Source: G963674955 sp963674955
GTDB lineage: Bacteria > Desulfobacterota > Desulfovibrionia > Desulfovibrionales > Desulfovibrionaceae
Assembly (NCBI GenBank): GCA_963674955.2
Contig: CAXXKR010000004.1
Span: 124,001-188,000, forward strand
Direction: 5' to 3'
DNA length: 64,000 nucleotides
Part shown: one piece after another, positions 8,883-17,872 of the stretch
Layout: each line of letters starts with the position of its first letter
How positions within the stretch are numbered: the first letter of the stretch is position 1
Notes under the pieces: model-generated
Databases searched by the model: none
The model's input: the letters and a program-made list of their open reading frames with translations, nothing else
What the model was told of the DNA's origin: nothing
Program-made: the position numbers and the translations under genes

Positions 8883-9827
8883 ATGTCTGATGGACAGTCA
8901 TCCATGATGAACGCCATCCGGGCCTTTCAGGGCAGTCGGCAAGCCGGTGCGCCTGATCCCCGGGGGCAGCTGACCAAGGCTGAAACGCGGGCCTTCGAAG
9001 TGCAGATGCAGATGGCCCGGAGTTTGTTTGCCGAGGACGATGCCATGTCTGAATCCTCGGGTGTGATGAACCTGGAGACCGGGCTGGTCAATGACGCCCT
9101 GATGTACGAGGCCCTGGCCACCATTGCCCGGCTGACCGGGGAAGGCGTCGGCCACGCCTCCACGGGCAAACGGCCGTCGAGTTCAGGCAGGTCCGCACAG
9201 GGCGATTTGTCGGCCATGTTCGAGTCCGGAGAGAAGGGGATTGCAGCAATCGGCCATGACCGCACCGGCGGCACCTCGTATGGAAAGTACCAGATAGCAT
9301 CGCGCACGGGCACCATGGACCGTTTTCTCGATTACCTGGAGAATGAAAAGCCAGAATGGGCCGAGCGGCTGAAAGCGTCCGGTCCCGCGGACACGGGGTC
9401 GACAAAGGGCGCAATGCCTGCTGTTTGGGCGAAGATTGCAATGGAAGATCCGGCAGGGTTTGAAAAGGTTCAGCATGATTTCATCAAGAAGGACCACTAT
9501 GTTCCGGCCCGGGACATGATACTCGGCCAGACCGGTCTTGACCTGGATAATGCTCCTCCGGCCCTGCGGGAGGTGCTCTGGAGCACTTCGGTCCAGCACG
9601 GTGCGACAGGTGCGGCCAGGATATTCAGCAAAGCCATAGATTCCTTTTTGGGCAAGGTGCAGAGTCCGGATTTCAAGGTCTTGATCGACAAGGTCTATTC
9701 CAATCGCGAAGACCAGTTCGCCTCGTCCACTTCCAGGGTGCGGCAAAGCGTGATCAATCGGCTGGGCAGGGAAAAGAATTTGGCTCTGGCCATGCTTGAC
9801 TCGGGCAGTCTGAATCGGCAGGTCTGA
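8883..9827 (+). CDS. Lysozyme-like cell-wall hydrolase candidate
   Basis: A 314-residue protein without signal peptide; ATG 8883 is preceded by AGGAAG. The first 100 residues are low in hydrophobics and resemble the flexible N-terminus of rod- or tail-associated hydrolases. From about residue 115 the segment FESGEKGIAAIGHDRTGGTS followed by YGKYQIAS, with a glutamate ahead of a glycine-rich Y-G-x-Y-Q-I motif, recalls the lysozyme-like domain of phage-tail and VgrG-related muramidases. Whether it acts on peptidoglycan is inference. It stands alone, followed by a strong terminator. Confidence 0.5.
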   Translation: MSDGQSSMMNAIRAFQGSRQAGAPDPRGQLTKAETRAFEVQMQMARSLFAEDDAMSESSGVMNLETGLVNDALMYEALATIARLTGEGVGHASTGKRPSSSGRSAQGDLSAMFESGEKGIAAIGHDRTGGTSYGKYQIASRTGTMDRFLDYLENEKPEWAERLKASGPADTGSTKGAMPAVWAKIAMEDPAGFEKVQHDFIKKDHYVPARDMILGQTGLDLDNAPPALREVLWSTSVQHGATGAARIFSKAIDSFLGKVQSPDFKVLIDKVYSNREDQFASSTSRVRQSVINRLGREKNLALAMLDSGSLNRQV

Positions 9828-9848
9828 AAAGAAACAAGAATGAGATTT

Positions 9849-9873
9849 AAGGCGCGGCAACGCGCCTTTTTCC
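9849..9873 (+). terminator. Rho-independent terminator after the lysozyme-like gene
   Basis: AAGGCGCG (9849-9856) and CGCGCCTT (9861-9868) form an 8-bp stem around the loop GCAA, followed by a T-run. It ends the plus-strand gene and lies just outside the 3' end of the convergent NFACT gene. Confidence 0.85.
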
Positions 9874-9875
9874 GT

Positions 9876-11378
9876 TTAGGACAGCTGTTTCTCGATCTCG
9901 GGGTCCAAGTCCACCCTCACCGTAGTCAGGACGCTGTCCACGGCCACCTGCCCCAATGCCGCGCCCTTGATCTTGCGCACGTCCTTGACCAGGGCGCACA
10001 TGACATCGGCCCGGCCGTCTTCGCTGCGCCAGCTCTTCAGCCCGCAGATGACCGCCGCTTCTCTCAAGCTTGTCTCCGGGACTTCCTGCCCGGGGTGGTC
10101 TCTTTTGAGGATGACGTGGGAGCTGGGGCCGTCTGAGACGTGCAGCCAGTAGTCGAACGGACTGGCGGCCCGGCTGAGCATTTCGTGGTTGGCCTTCTTG
10201 TTCTTTCCCCTGATGATCATGAATCCGTCCGACGAGGTGAACAGGGCCACGGCCAGTCCCTTGAATTTTTTGGGAGGCGCGGCCTTGGTCGGGCTTTTTG
10301 GGGTCCCCGCGACATCTGGCGGTATCCCGGCTTCCAGCCGGGCCAGCTCCTTGCCCAGTTCGTTTCTGCGCCTGGCCAGATGCCTGAAACCCCTTTCCGC
10401 CTTGGCCGCCAGTTTGAAAAAACGTTCCATGTTTTTTGTCGGCGACAGGGTGGGATCAAGCTCTATGTCCTGCGGCCCGTGCTCGGGATGAACCGCCGTG
10501 ACTCTTTCCAGTTTGCTTTGGCTCTTGAATTTGTAGAGTTCGGCCTGCATGGCTTCGCCGTGGATTTTAAGGTCCACCATCTTTTTTAGGCGTTCATATT
10601 CCTGGTCCAGTTTTTCCAGGTTTTTTCGGACCCTGCGTTTTCTGGATTTTATCCGGGCCAGTTCCGGTCTTTCCTCGTTGAGCGTCAGTTCCGGAAAAAG
10701 TTGTTCCTGTCCATAGGCCTGTTCTGCCTCAAGGGCCGATGTAAATATGCGGTCATCGGGAGAGCTTTGCCAGACAAGGGGGGTGGATGGCTGCCCTTTT
10801 TTCAGCGGGATGAAGAATTGATCCACCTGTCCCGACCGGACACGCTCCAGCATTCGGGCCGCCGGGTCCGGTTTCAGGCCTTCCAGAGTGCGGCGCAGCG
10901 GAGGGGATATCTGGGGATATTCGCGCCAGACCTCCTCGTGGCCAAGGATCGTCTCCAGGTCGGGCCAGTTTGTTTTTTTTTCGTCGCAGGGAATGAACTC
11001 TTGGGCAAGGGACATTCCTTGGCGCATGTCCAGGACCAGGAAATTGCCGTGTCCCGGTTCGCTGCGCGGACTGAGTTCAAAAGCCAGCCTCAGGTTGGGC
11101 CAGTCCGCCAAACAGCCGATTATCCGCCTTCCGGTGACCCGTTTTCGAAACCACATGGCCCGGGCCGGAGCGGTCATCGGGTTGGCCGGTTTGACCTCGG
11201 AGAGAAACAAAAGGCCCGCCGATTTGGCGGGCCGGAAAAGGATATAGGGAGGAGTTCCCGTGCCTTGTATCTTGATTGTCCATGCGTCCTCTGCGGGAGC
11301 ATGAATTTTTCCTATTCTACAGCCCGGAAAAAGGTCTTTGATCTCGTGGATCAGGGCGCGAAAGAAGTTGGCTTCCAT
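9876..11378 (-). CDS. NFACT (RqcH/FbpA-like) family protein
   Basis: A 500-residue protein with the NFACT layout: an N-terminal NFACT-N domain (from MEANFFRALIHEIKDLFPGC), a central helix-hairpin-helix/coiled-coil region of about residues 240-390, and a C-terminal NFACT-R domain (GFMIIRGKNKKANHEMLSRA, then DYWLHVSDGPSSHVILKRDH). Bacterial RqcH binds stalled 50S-peptidyl-tRNA complexes and adds alanine tails. The Asp-Arg pair needed for tailing is usually seen as DR before the strand of NFACT-N; here the equivalent place reads LADWPNLRLAFEL, so tailing activity is doubtful. Lies 38 bp downstream of the DksA-type gene and may be cotranscribed. Confidence 0.75.
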   Translation of the reverse strand: MEANFFRALIHEIKDLFPGCRIGKIHAPAEDAWTIKIQGTGTPPYILFRPAKSAGLLFLSEVKPANPMTAPARAMWFRKRVTGRRIIGCLADWPNLRLAFELSPRSEPGHGNFLVLDMRQGMSLAQEFIPCDEKKTNWPDLETILGHEEVWREYPQISPPLRRTLEGLKPDPAARMLERVRSGQVDQFFIPLKKGQPSTPLVWQSSPDDRIFTSALEAEQAYGQEQLFPELTLNEERPELARIKSRKRRVRKNLEKLDQEYERLKKMVDLKIHGEAMQAELYKFKSQSKLERVTAVHPEHGPQDIELDPTLSPTKNMERFFKLAAKAERGFRHLARRRNELGKELARLEAGIPPDVAGTPKSPTKAAPPKKFKGLAVALFTSSDGFMIIRGKNKKANHEMLSRAASPFDYWLHVSDGPSSHVILKRDHPGQEVPETSLREAAVICGLKSWRSEDGRADVMCALVKDVRKIKGAALGQVAVDSVLTTVRVDLDPEIEKQLS

Positions 11379-11416
11379 AGCGGTCTTCCGTCCGGAAGCA
11401 ATATTGTTTCGAGGTC

Positions 11417-11779
11417 TTAGTCGCCTCTGACTTTCTCGTCTTCTTCCTGTTTGCTTTTGCACTGGATGCAGAATGTGGTCATTGGGCGCGCCTTGAGCCT
11501 GGGCACGCTTATTTCGTCTCCGCAATCCGCGCAAATGCCGAAAGACCCGTCGTCGATGCGCTTCAGGGCCTGCTGGATTTTCTTGATCAGTTTTCTTTCC
11601 CTGTCTCTAAGGCGCAGGGTGAAAGATCGGTCGGATTCAGCTGTGGCCCGGTCGGCCGGGTCTGCGTAAACCTCGCCGGACTCTGTCATATCCTCGAGAG
11701 TTTCCTGATTTTTTTCAAGAATCTCGTTGAGGGTGTTGGTCAGAGTCTCACGAAAATATTCGATATCTTTAGACTTCAT
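11417..11779 (-). CDS. dksA: DksA/TraR-type zinc finger transcription factor
   Basis: A 120-residue protein with the DksA architecture: N-terminal coiled coil, the tip motif ADPADRAT (DxxDxA), and a four-cysteine zinc finger CADCG...FCIQC near the C-terminus. DksA proteins bind the RNA polymerase secondary channel and, with ppGpp, repress rRNA and activate amino-acid promoters. It is shorter than the E. coli protein (151 residues), as in many deltaproteobacteria. A strong AGGAGGGAG precedes the ATG. Confidence 0.85.
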   Translation of the reverse strand: MKSKDIEYFRETLTNTLNEILEKNQETLEDMTESGEVYADPADRATAESDRSFTLRLRDRERKLIKKIQQALKRIDDGSFGICADCGDEISVPRLKARPMTTFCIQCKSKQEEDEKVRGD

Positions 11780-11961
11780 GCATCTCCCTCCTGAAGGGGC
11801 AGGATCATATTTTGTATTGGTTTGTCAATCCCAGAAGCCAGCATGCTTGTTCTGGAACAGAAAACTGAGGATATATACAGAGGGGGTCAGAAAGTAAAGT
11901 GTTTTTGTAACCATTAGGAAAAACTTTGTTTTTGATTGGGTGAAAGAATTATTTTTCATGC

Positions 11962-11989
11962 TTGACACCAGACCTTGGTGCGGTATAGA
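11962..11989 (+). promoter_or_regulatory. Sigma-70 promoter of the tRNA cluster
   Basis: TTGACA (11962-11967) and TATAGA (11984-11989) separated by 16 bp, ending 16 bp before the first mature tRNA base. The stretch from 11780 to 11960 otherwise holds no gene that I can see. Confidence 0.7.
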
Positions 11990-12005
11990 AAGTTTCCCTT
12001 CGTGA

Positions 12006-12080
<75 letters not shown>

Positions 12081-12092
12081 CCCAGATTAATC

Positions 12093-12166
<74 letters not shown>

Positions 12167-12171
12167 TATAC

Positions 12172-12246
<75 letters not shown>

Positions 12247-12252
12247 GAAATC

Positions 12253-12284
12253 AAAAGGCCGGTCCAAGAGGATCGGCCTTTTCC
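12253..12284 (+). terminator. Terminator of the tRNA cluster, probably bidirectional
   Basis: AAAAGGCCGGTCC (12253-12265) pairs with GGATCGGCCTTTT (12270-12282) with one G-T pair, loop AAGA. T-runs occur on both strands, so it can also end the minus-strand ferredoxin-nitroreductase gene that stops at 12291. Confidence 0.8.
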
Positions 12285-12290
12285 TTTGTC

Positions 12291-13095
12291 TTACATCCAG
12301 CGAACCTTGACAGGCTCGCGCGGGGGTATGCGCCTGTACCTGAACTTGGGGTAGCCCAGGATCAAGGCCGAGTAGACTTCGTAACCTTCCGGTATGTCCA
12401 GGCACTTTTTGATGGGCGGATGGACCTTGGCCGCCATCATCAGAAAGCCCGCCCAACAGGTTCCGAGCCTCAGCCCATGCGCGGCCAGGTCCATGTAGGT
12501 GGCCGAGATGGAACAATCTTCCGCCGGGTTTTCCCCGTCCACGGGCGCGTAGGCCACTGCCAGATTCGGCGCGTTGCGCAGGACCTTGTCCTCGCCCCTG
12601 GCCCAGGACTTGATGATGCCGGGAAAAAGCTTGTTTTCGGCCATCCAACCCACGATCAACCCTGTCAGTTCCCTGATCTTGTCCCGGTTTTCGATCATGA
12701 TCCAGTTCACGGGCTGGACATTGTGCGCCGAAGGCGCGTAGCGGGCCATGTCCAAGAGCTTCTCCAGCGTCTCCCTGGGCATTTGCTTGTCGCGGTAGGA
12801 ACGGATGCTGCGCCTCGACTTGAGAAAGTGGTCGATGTTTTCCGGGGGTGATAAGCTCCTTGCGCACCCTTATGCATCCGCCTTCCGGCAACATTGTCAG
12901 GGTCAGGGCCTGATGGGGGCAGATGGCTTCGCAGTGGCCGCAGGCTATGCAGTACTTCCGGGCCGCCTTCCTGATGGACGGGAAACCGTCCTTGCCGGGA
13001 ACAATGAGGTCGAATGGGCATTCCGGCACGCAGATGAAATCTTTTTTGCATTTATTTTTGTCAATAACAAGCATCGGATTTTGTTCGGTTTTCAT
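12291..13095 (-). pseudogene. Ferredoxin-nitroreductase fusion split by a +1 frameshift
   Basis: ATG 13095 follows AGGAG. The first frame encodes a 2x[4Fe-4S] ferredoxin domain (CKKDFICVPECP, CIACGHCEAICP) up to VRKELITP. After a run of five G on the plus strand (12844-12848) the coding potential moves to another frame: ENIDHFLKSRRSIRSYRD, then MARYAPSAHNVQPVNW and the rest of an FMN nitroreductase to TAA 12291. Removing one base from the run restores an unbroken protein of about 267 residues with the usual ferredoxin-nitroreductase architecture. The cause may be a true mutation, slippage or a homopolymer sequencing error. The intact enzyme would be a cytoplasmic flavoprotein with ferredoxin input. 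Confidence 0.8.
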
Positions 13096-13308
13096 TCTTA
13101 TCTCCTGCTTTGGGGGGCGCTGTCGCCAAAGGCCGCAAGGTATGGTTGTCCAAGGATTCGGCCTTTATTTTCATAAGCCAATCATTTGTTATGCGCAATC
13201 CGGCTTTTGTTTCCGGGAAGGGTTTCCTCGGTACGGTCTGTGCAAATGTTCGCAGGTATGGAAAACTTTTCCTCCACTCAATGCAACTATCCGGAAAAGG
13301 CGGCTCCC

Positions 13309-14290
13309 ATGGATTCCATAGAGGCACTGGCGACGGATGAACGGCCCGTCATGAACGGAATGAACAGTGACAGGGAGTCCGCTCATAGTTTCGCGCAACG
13401 GCCCGTGTTGCTGCCCGAATGCTACGAGAACTCGCCGCTGAGCCGTGATCTGGAGTTCCTGTGCGACCCCAGGGTCAAAATTTCGGATCAGGTCCTGCTG
13501 AATATCGTGGCCAAGTATTTTTTTTCCTATGTTCACGAATGCACTCACGACCAAAGCGTTTCCCTAGCTGAAATCAACGGGCTCATCGACCAGTACGGTC
13601 GGCATATGAGCCTGAACGAGCCCACGGACGACATCAAGGTCATGAACAGCCTGCGGCGCTGGTCCTTCGCCCTGGACATGCTTTCCAATGCCCCGCGCAC
13701 GGCCCACATGCTGCGTTCGGTGGCCTTGCAGAAAGTGCGGCCCGAGGCCGGGGAACGGGATTACGTAGGCCTTGACCTGCGTTCCGGATCGGGCATTCTT
13801 GTTCTTGGGGCCTATATCCAGGCCAGGCGAAACGGCTACGAGAACATCGAGATAATCGGCCTGGAAAGGGACGACGACGTGGGCAAACGGACCGGAGAAC
13901 TGCTGAAGAGTCTGTGTCTGGGACGCATTGTCGTCGGCGACGCCTTGGACGCCGCCACATACGAATCCATAAAGGACAGGGACATCTCCTTTGTTTCCCT
14001 GGACGCCGTTTCTCCGGGCAGCCGACCCTTGGGTCGCGGGTTCTATTCCGGCCTGTTCCAGGCCCTGTTCCGCTCTGCGGGCCAACGGTTGGAAAGGACC
14101 GTATTCTTTCCGGACGGAATGATCGTCTACAGCAGGGGAATTGAACATGTCCCTGATACTTTCCAAGGAAAACGGATTTCAGGTGCCTTCCGAGTACAGG
14201 GACAAGGAATTTTATACCCAGGGTCTGTTCATGGATGGACGGGTTGTGCCCCTGCATCGGCTGGGTCTGGATTTCGGCAGGGCATTGTAG
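13309..14290 (+). pseudogene. Methyltransferase-like gene split by a frameshift
   Basis: Unrecognised protein with a Rossmann-like core: YVGLDLRSGSGILVLGAYIQ, then IEIIGLERDDDVGKRTGEL and IVVGDALDAATYE, as in SAM-dependent methyltransferases. In the first frame the sequence becomes non-coding-like after DGMIVYSRGIEH. In the next frame a good continuation runs LNMSLILSKENGFQVPSEYR to GLDFGRAL and TAG 14288-14290. The switch falls at GGGG 14135-14138, where one base fewer would restore a single protein of about 325 residues. Start ATG 13309 follows GGAAAAGG; ATG 13258 is an alternative. It diverges from the nitroreductase gene. Confidence 0.6.
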
Positions 14291-14344
14291 TTAGCGTTTC
14301 CGGCTGTTGGACGGAAGCTGCCGGGGCTTGCGCTTTTTCAGCCT

Positions 14345-15211
14345 CTAGCCCCAGAGGGAGATGACGGCCGCGCCTGCGGCCATGAGACCTGCACCGGTCA
14401 GGCGAATCCGCATGTTTTGTTCCTTGAAGAACATCCCGCCGTATATCACGGAAAACAGTCCGTTGAGCCTCTTGATGGCGATCATGTACGCCGCCTTGGT
14501 CATTGTTATGGCCAGGTTGTGGCAGATGATGTGCAGGAAGAAGAGCAGGCCGATGGCCGCTCCTTTGACCGGACGCGCCGTCAGGGCCGACAGCCGCACC
14601 TTGCCGCTGGCCAGGGACAGGGCCAGGAAGGTGCTGGTAAAGATAATGAAGAAAAGCAGCGAGCCGAACAGGGCCGACGATTTCATGAGCATCAGTTTGC
14701 CCAGCACGGCGCAGAATCCGTAGACAAAGGCCGCCGCCAGCATGAGCATTGAGCCTTTTTCTTTTGCTATTGCCTTCAGAGGCCCGAGCAGGGAAATCCT
14801 GCCGCCGTCAAGCCCCAGGATGTAACCCCCGGCCACGATGGCCAGGATGCCTGCTATGCCGAGAACGCTCAGCCTTTCATCAAGAAACAGGAAACCCGTG
14901 AAAATGACGAATGCCGGTGTGAAGGATTGAAAGGGCATGGTCAGCGACAGGGGCGATTCCCTGATGGCCCACATGTGCAGCAGGAAGCCGAGCATGTTCA
15001 GGGGCAAAAGGGCAAACAGAACGGTCCAGAAGCCGGGAGCCAGTTCCGGCGCCGGGACCAGGAGCAGGGCCGGGATTATCAGCGGCATGGCGTAGAGCGG
15101 CGGATAGCAGGCCATTTCCAAGGGGGCGAGATCGGAAAAGTATTTCTTCATCCAGGCTGCTTCGCTGGCGGAAAAGAGTGCAGTGAGCAGGGACAGGGCC
15201 AACCAGAGCAT
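14345..15211 (-). CDS. EamA/DMT superfamily transporter
   Basis: A 288-residue integral membrane protein with ten hydrophobic segments in two homologous halves, the EamA repeat typical of drug/metabolite exporters. The first repeat ends FVIFTGFLFLDERLSVLGIA and the second ends GMFFKEQNMRIRLTGAGLMA, each with the characteristic acidic residue before the last helix. The substrate is unknown. It lies 2 bp downstream of the YdjM-like gene on the same strand and forms a small operon with it. Confidence 0.8.
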   Translation of the reverse strand: MLWLALSLLTALFSASEAAWMKKYFSDLAPLEMACYPPLYAMPLIIPALLLVPAPELAPGFWTVLFALLPLNMLGFLLHMWAIRESPLSLTMPFQSFTPAFVIFTGFLFLDERLSVLGIAGILAIVAGGYILGLDGGRISLLGPLKAIAKEKGSMLMLAAAFVYGFCAVLGKLMLMKSSALFGSLLFFIIFTSTFLALSLASGKVRLSALTARPVKGAAIGLLFFLHIICHNLAITMTKAAYMIAIKRLNGLFSVIYGGMFFKEQNMRIRLTGAGLMAAGAAVISLWG

Positions 15212-15213
15212 GG

Positions 15214-16206
15214 CTAATTGTCAGGGGCGTATTCTGTAATCTTGCCGCCCCAGCGGTAGGTGTATTTGATCAGCCTTTTATTGCTGTCCAGGTATGCCGT
15301 GAGGGTGAAGGGGTCTTTTCTCTCCGGGAACAGATAGCGGAGAACCGGGTTTGTGCTCACGAAGCGCACGTCTCCGAAGATGATCTTGCCCGGTTCCGGT
15401 TCCTGCCTCTGAAAGGGGAATCTGCTGAACCAGGCAAAGGTCTTGAAGAAAGATGCCTGTTCGCCCAGACGTTCAAGGGTAGCCGTGTCCGCACGGTCAA
15501 AATGCAGGGATTGGTTCCTTTTCCCCGGTTGCAAGGTCGTTACGGTGCCCACTTCGTATGATCCGTTGAAGGTCGTGACGGATTTCCAATAGAGTGGAGT
15601 GAAGGCGTCGGGCAGCAGATGAAAATCGGTGTACTCCACGCCTTCCCTGTCCATTTTGTTCAGGTACATTGCTTCCAGGCTGCTGCGCATGCCCAGGTTG
15701 GACACCGGGTAGATGAATATCCAGGCCAACCCCATCACGGCGAAGTAGGTTCGCCAGCCCTTAACCTTCGCCGCAAGAAGAATGAAGATGAATATGCACG
15801 CCGTCAGGACGGGGTCGATGATGAAGACCATGTCCCAGGCGAATCTTTCACGGGAAAAGGGCGCCAGTATCTGCGTCCCGTAGGATGTGATCAGATCAAG
15901 GTAGATATGCACCAGGATCAGGCTGTAGGCCAGGATGGCGGCCTTCCAGAAGGGAAGCATCTTCGTGAAGAGCCTGAATCCTCCGGCCAGGAGCAGAGCC
16001 AGGACCGCGCCGCCAAGAAAGGAATGAGAAATTTCGCGGTGGTAGAGAAGACTCAGTTCCGGGCTGCCTCCGTCGAAAAAAAGGTCGATGTCGGGTATCC
16101 AGGCCGCCAGGAGGCTGAACAGTATCAGGACCTTGGATTTGGAAAACCATTTGCGAGCAGCCTGCGCCCCCAGAAAGCCTGATGCTATGTGCGTTACCGG
16201 ATCCAT
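15214..16206 (-). CDS. YdjM/DUF457-type membrane-bound metal-dependent hydrolase
   Basis: A 330-residue protein starting MDPVTHIASGFLGAQ, the metal-ligand start of the YdjM (LexA-binding inner-membrane hydrolase) family. It continues with AAWIPDIDLFFD, YHREISHSF and an L-x-H-x-x-L-D-L type segment (LVHIYLDLITSYGT). Four to five membrane helices lie in residues 20-180. The C-terminal 130 residues are soluble. Catalytic activity is inferred only from the His/Asp set. The intergenic region to psd (112 bp) must hold divergent promoters. Confidence 0.75.
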   Translation of the reverse strand: MDPVTHIASGFLGAQAARKWFSKSKVLILFSLLAAWIPDIDLFFDGGSPELSLLYHREISHSFLGGAVLALLLAGGFRLFTKMLPFWKAAILAYSLILVHIYLDLITSYGTQILAPFSRERFAWDMVFIIDPVLTACIFIFILLAAKVKGWRTYFAVMGLAWIFIYPVSNLGMRSSLEAMYLNKMDREGVEYTDFHLLPDAFTPLYWKSVTTFNGSYEVGTVTTLQPGKRNQSLHFDRADTATLERLGEQASFFKTFAWFSRFPFQRQEPEPGKIIFGDVRFVSTNPVLRYLFPERKDPFTLTAYLDSNKRLIKYTYRWGGKITEYAPDN

Positions 16207-16317
16207 GTCTGGTTTCTAAACGCGAACCGCTGGTTTGTAAAAGGAAATCCTTAGCCCGGTCTTTGTTGACCTTCCAGCCCAGTAAAGGTAAATTTTTAAA
16301 AAATCGGAGTGAGATAA

Positions 16318-16974
16318 ATGCATAAGCCGTCCATTGGCGTGAGCTACGAAGGCTTGCCCTACATCATCCTTTCAGCCCTGGCCACCCTGGCCTTCGCCCT
16401 TTTGGGCTGGTGGTTTCTGGTTCTCCTGTTCCTCTGCCTGACAGCGTTCATCGGCCATTTTTTCCGTGATCCAGAACGGGTGCCCCCGGAGGACGCCGAA
16501 GCAGTCGTGTCTCCCGCCGACGGCAGCATTATCAAGATTGCCAGGGAAGACGACCCCGTGAGCGGCGAGAGACGGCAGGTGGTCTGCGTTTTCATGAACA
16601 TCTTCAACGTGCATGTGAACCGCATGCCCGTTTCCGGCAAGGTGGAGACCATCCGCTACGTGCCGGGCGCCTTTTTCAACGCTTCCTTTGACAAGGCCAG
16701 CAAGGACAACGAGCGCAACATCGTTGAGATTGTAGGCAAGGGCAACCAGAGGTTCGTTGTTGTCCAGATAGCCGGGCTCATTGCCCGCAGGATCGTCTGC
16801 TGGGCCGAGAAGGGCGACAAGCTCAAGAGGGGCGAACGGTTCGGGCTTATCAAATTCGGTTCGCGGGTAGACCTTTACATGCCCGATGGATATGAGTTAA
16901 GGGTTGCGGTCGGCGACAAAGTGTACGCCGGTGAAACGCCGTTGGCGGTCAAGACGACTGCTTCCGGCAACTAG
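16318..16974 (+). CDS. psd: Phosphatidylserine decarboxylase proenzyme
   Basis: A 218-residue short-form (archaeal-type) decarboxylase that makes phosphatidylethanolamine. Two membrane helices lie in residues 15-55, followed by FFRDPERVPP, VSPADGSI, FMNIFNVHVNRMPVSG and the self-cleavage site FGSRVD. Gly181-Ser182 is the expected cleavage point, which generates the pyruvoyl group on Ser182. Length and motifs agree with the family. The stop is directly followed by pssA, so the two successive steps of PE synthesis are cotranscribed. GGAGTGAG lies upstream of the ATG. Confidence 0.92.
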   Translation: MHKPSIGVSYEGLPYIILSALATLAFALLGWWFLVLLFLCLTAFIGHFFRDPERVPPEDAEAVVSPADGSIIKIAREDDPVSGERRQVVCVFMNIFNVHVNRMPVSGKVETIRYVPGAFFNASFDKASKDNERNIVEIVGKGNQRFVVVQIAGLIARRIVCWAEKGDKLKRGERFGLIKFGSRVDLYMPDGYELRVAVGDKVYAGETPLAVKTTASGN

Positions 16975-17751
16975 ATGGATTCTATGGCTGAACAGACAAC
17001 ATTGCCGCGCCACAAGAGCGTGTACATCCTGCCCAACATGCTGACCACGGCCAGCCTGTTCATGGGCTTCCTGGGTTTGACCTGGGCGATGAACGGCCGC
17101 TATGAGGCCTGCGCCATGGCCATCCTCGGGAGTTGTCTGCTTGACGGCCTTGACGGCAGCGTGGCCAGGCTCACCAATACAACCAGCGCCTTCGGGGTCC
17201 AATTCGATTCCCTGGCCGATCTGGTGGCCTTCGGCGTCACTCCGGCCATGCTCGCCTACACCTGGCAGCTTCATGATTTCGGAAGGCTCGGACTCATGGC
17301 CTGTTTCCTCTTCGTGACCTGCGGCGCGCTCAGGCTTGCGCGGTTCAACGTTCAGGCCAAAAAGTCCTCAAGCAAGTCCTTTGTGGGCCTGCCCATACCC
17401 GCTGCCGGCTGCACTTTGGCCACCTTGGTGCTTTTTGTCCCGCATATCCCGGAATCCATGATCGAAACAGTCCTTCCGGCTTTCAGCCTCGGGCTCATGT
17501 ATCTGCTTTCATTGTTTATGGTCAGCACCATCAGGTTCGCATCCTTCAAGGAATACGGCATTCTCAAGGCCCATCCTTTCAGGACCATGGTCACGGCGCT
17601 GCTTGTTTTTGTGCTCGTGGCTTCCATGCCCAAAATTTTGGGTTTCGTCTTTTTCATGCTTTATCTCATTTCCGGTCCGGTCTACACGATTTTCATTCTT
17701 TCCCGCAGAAGCTCCAAGCTACTACGGGAGTCCTCCAAAGTACTCTCGTAA
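16975..17751 (+). CDS. pssA: CDP-diacylglycerol-serine O-phosphatidyltransferase
   Basis: A 258-residue membrane enzyme that condenses CDP-diacylglycerol with L-serine. The CDP-alcohol phosphotransferase motif D-G-x2-A-R-x8-G-x3-D-x3-D is complete (Asp60 to Asp82: DGSVARLTNTTSAFGVQFDS then LAD). About seven hydrophobic segments follow. The ATG lies immediately after the psd stop; ATG at codon 4 is an alternative start. The product feeds Psd directly. Confidence 0.92.
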   Translation: MDSMAEQTTLPRHKSVYILPNMLTTASLFMGFLGLTWAMNGRYEACAMAILGSCLLDGLDGSVARLTNTTSAFGVQFDSLADLVAFGVTPAMLAYTWQLHDFGRLGLMACFLFVTCGALRLARFNVQAKKSSSKSFVGLPIPAAGCTLATLVLFVPHIPESMIETVLPAFSLGLMYLLSLFMVSTIRFASFKEYGILKAHPFRTMVTALLVFVLVASMPKILGFVFFMLYLISGPVYTIFILSRRSSKLLRESSKVLS

Positions 17752-17872
17752 TATAACCATTTTTATATCTTTTAGTCGTGGTAGGGCTTCTTGAAACAGC
17801 GGAAGGCAAGCTCCGTTCGCTGTCAATTGCAAGGATTTTAATCTATAGACTATTTCCGCTCAGGAGGAAAAA

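Noticed and set aside
17752..17872. Leucine leader peptide or T-box before leuA
   Set aside because: No run of Leu codons, T-box sequence or attenuator hairpin was found.
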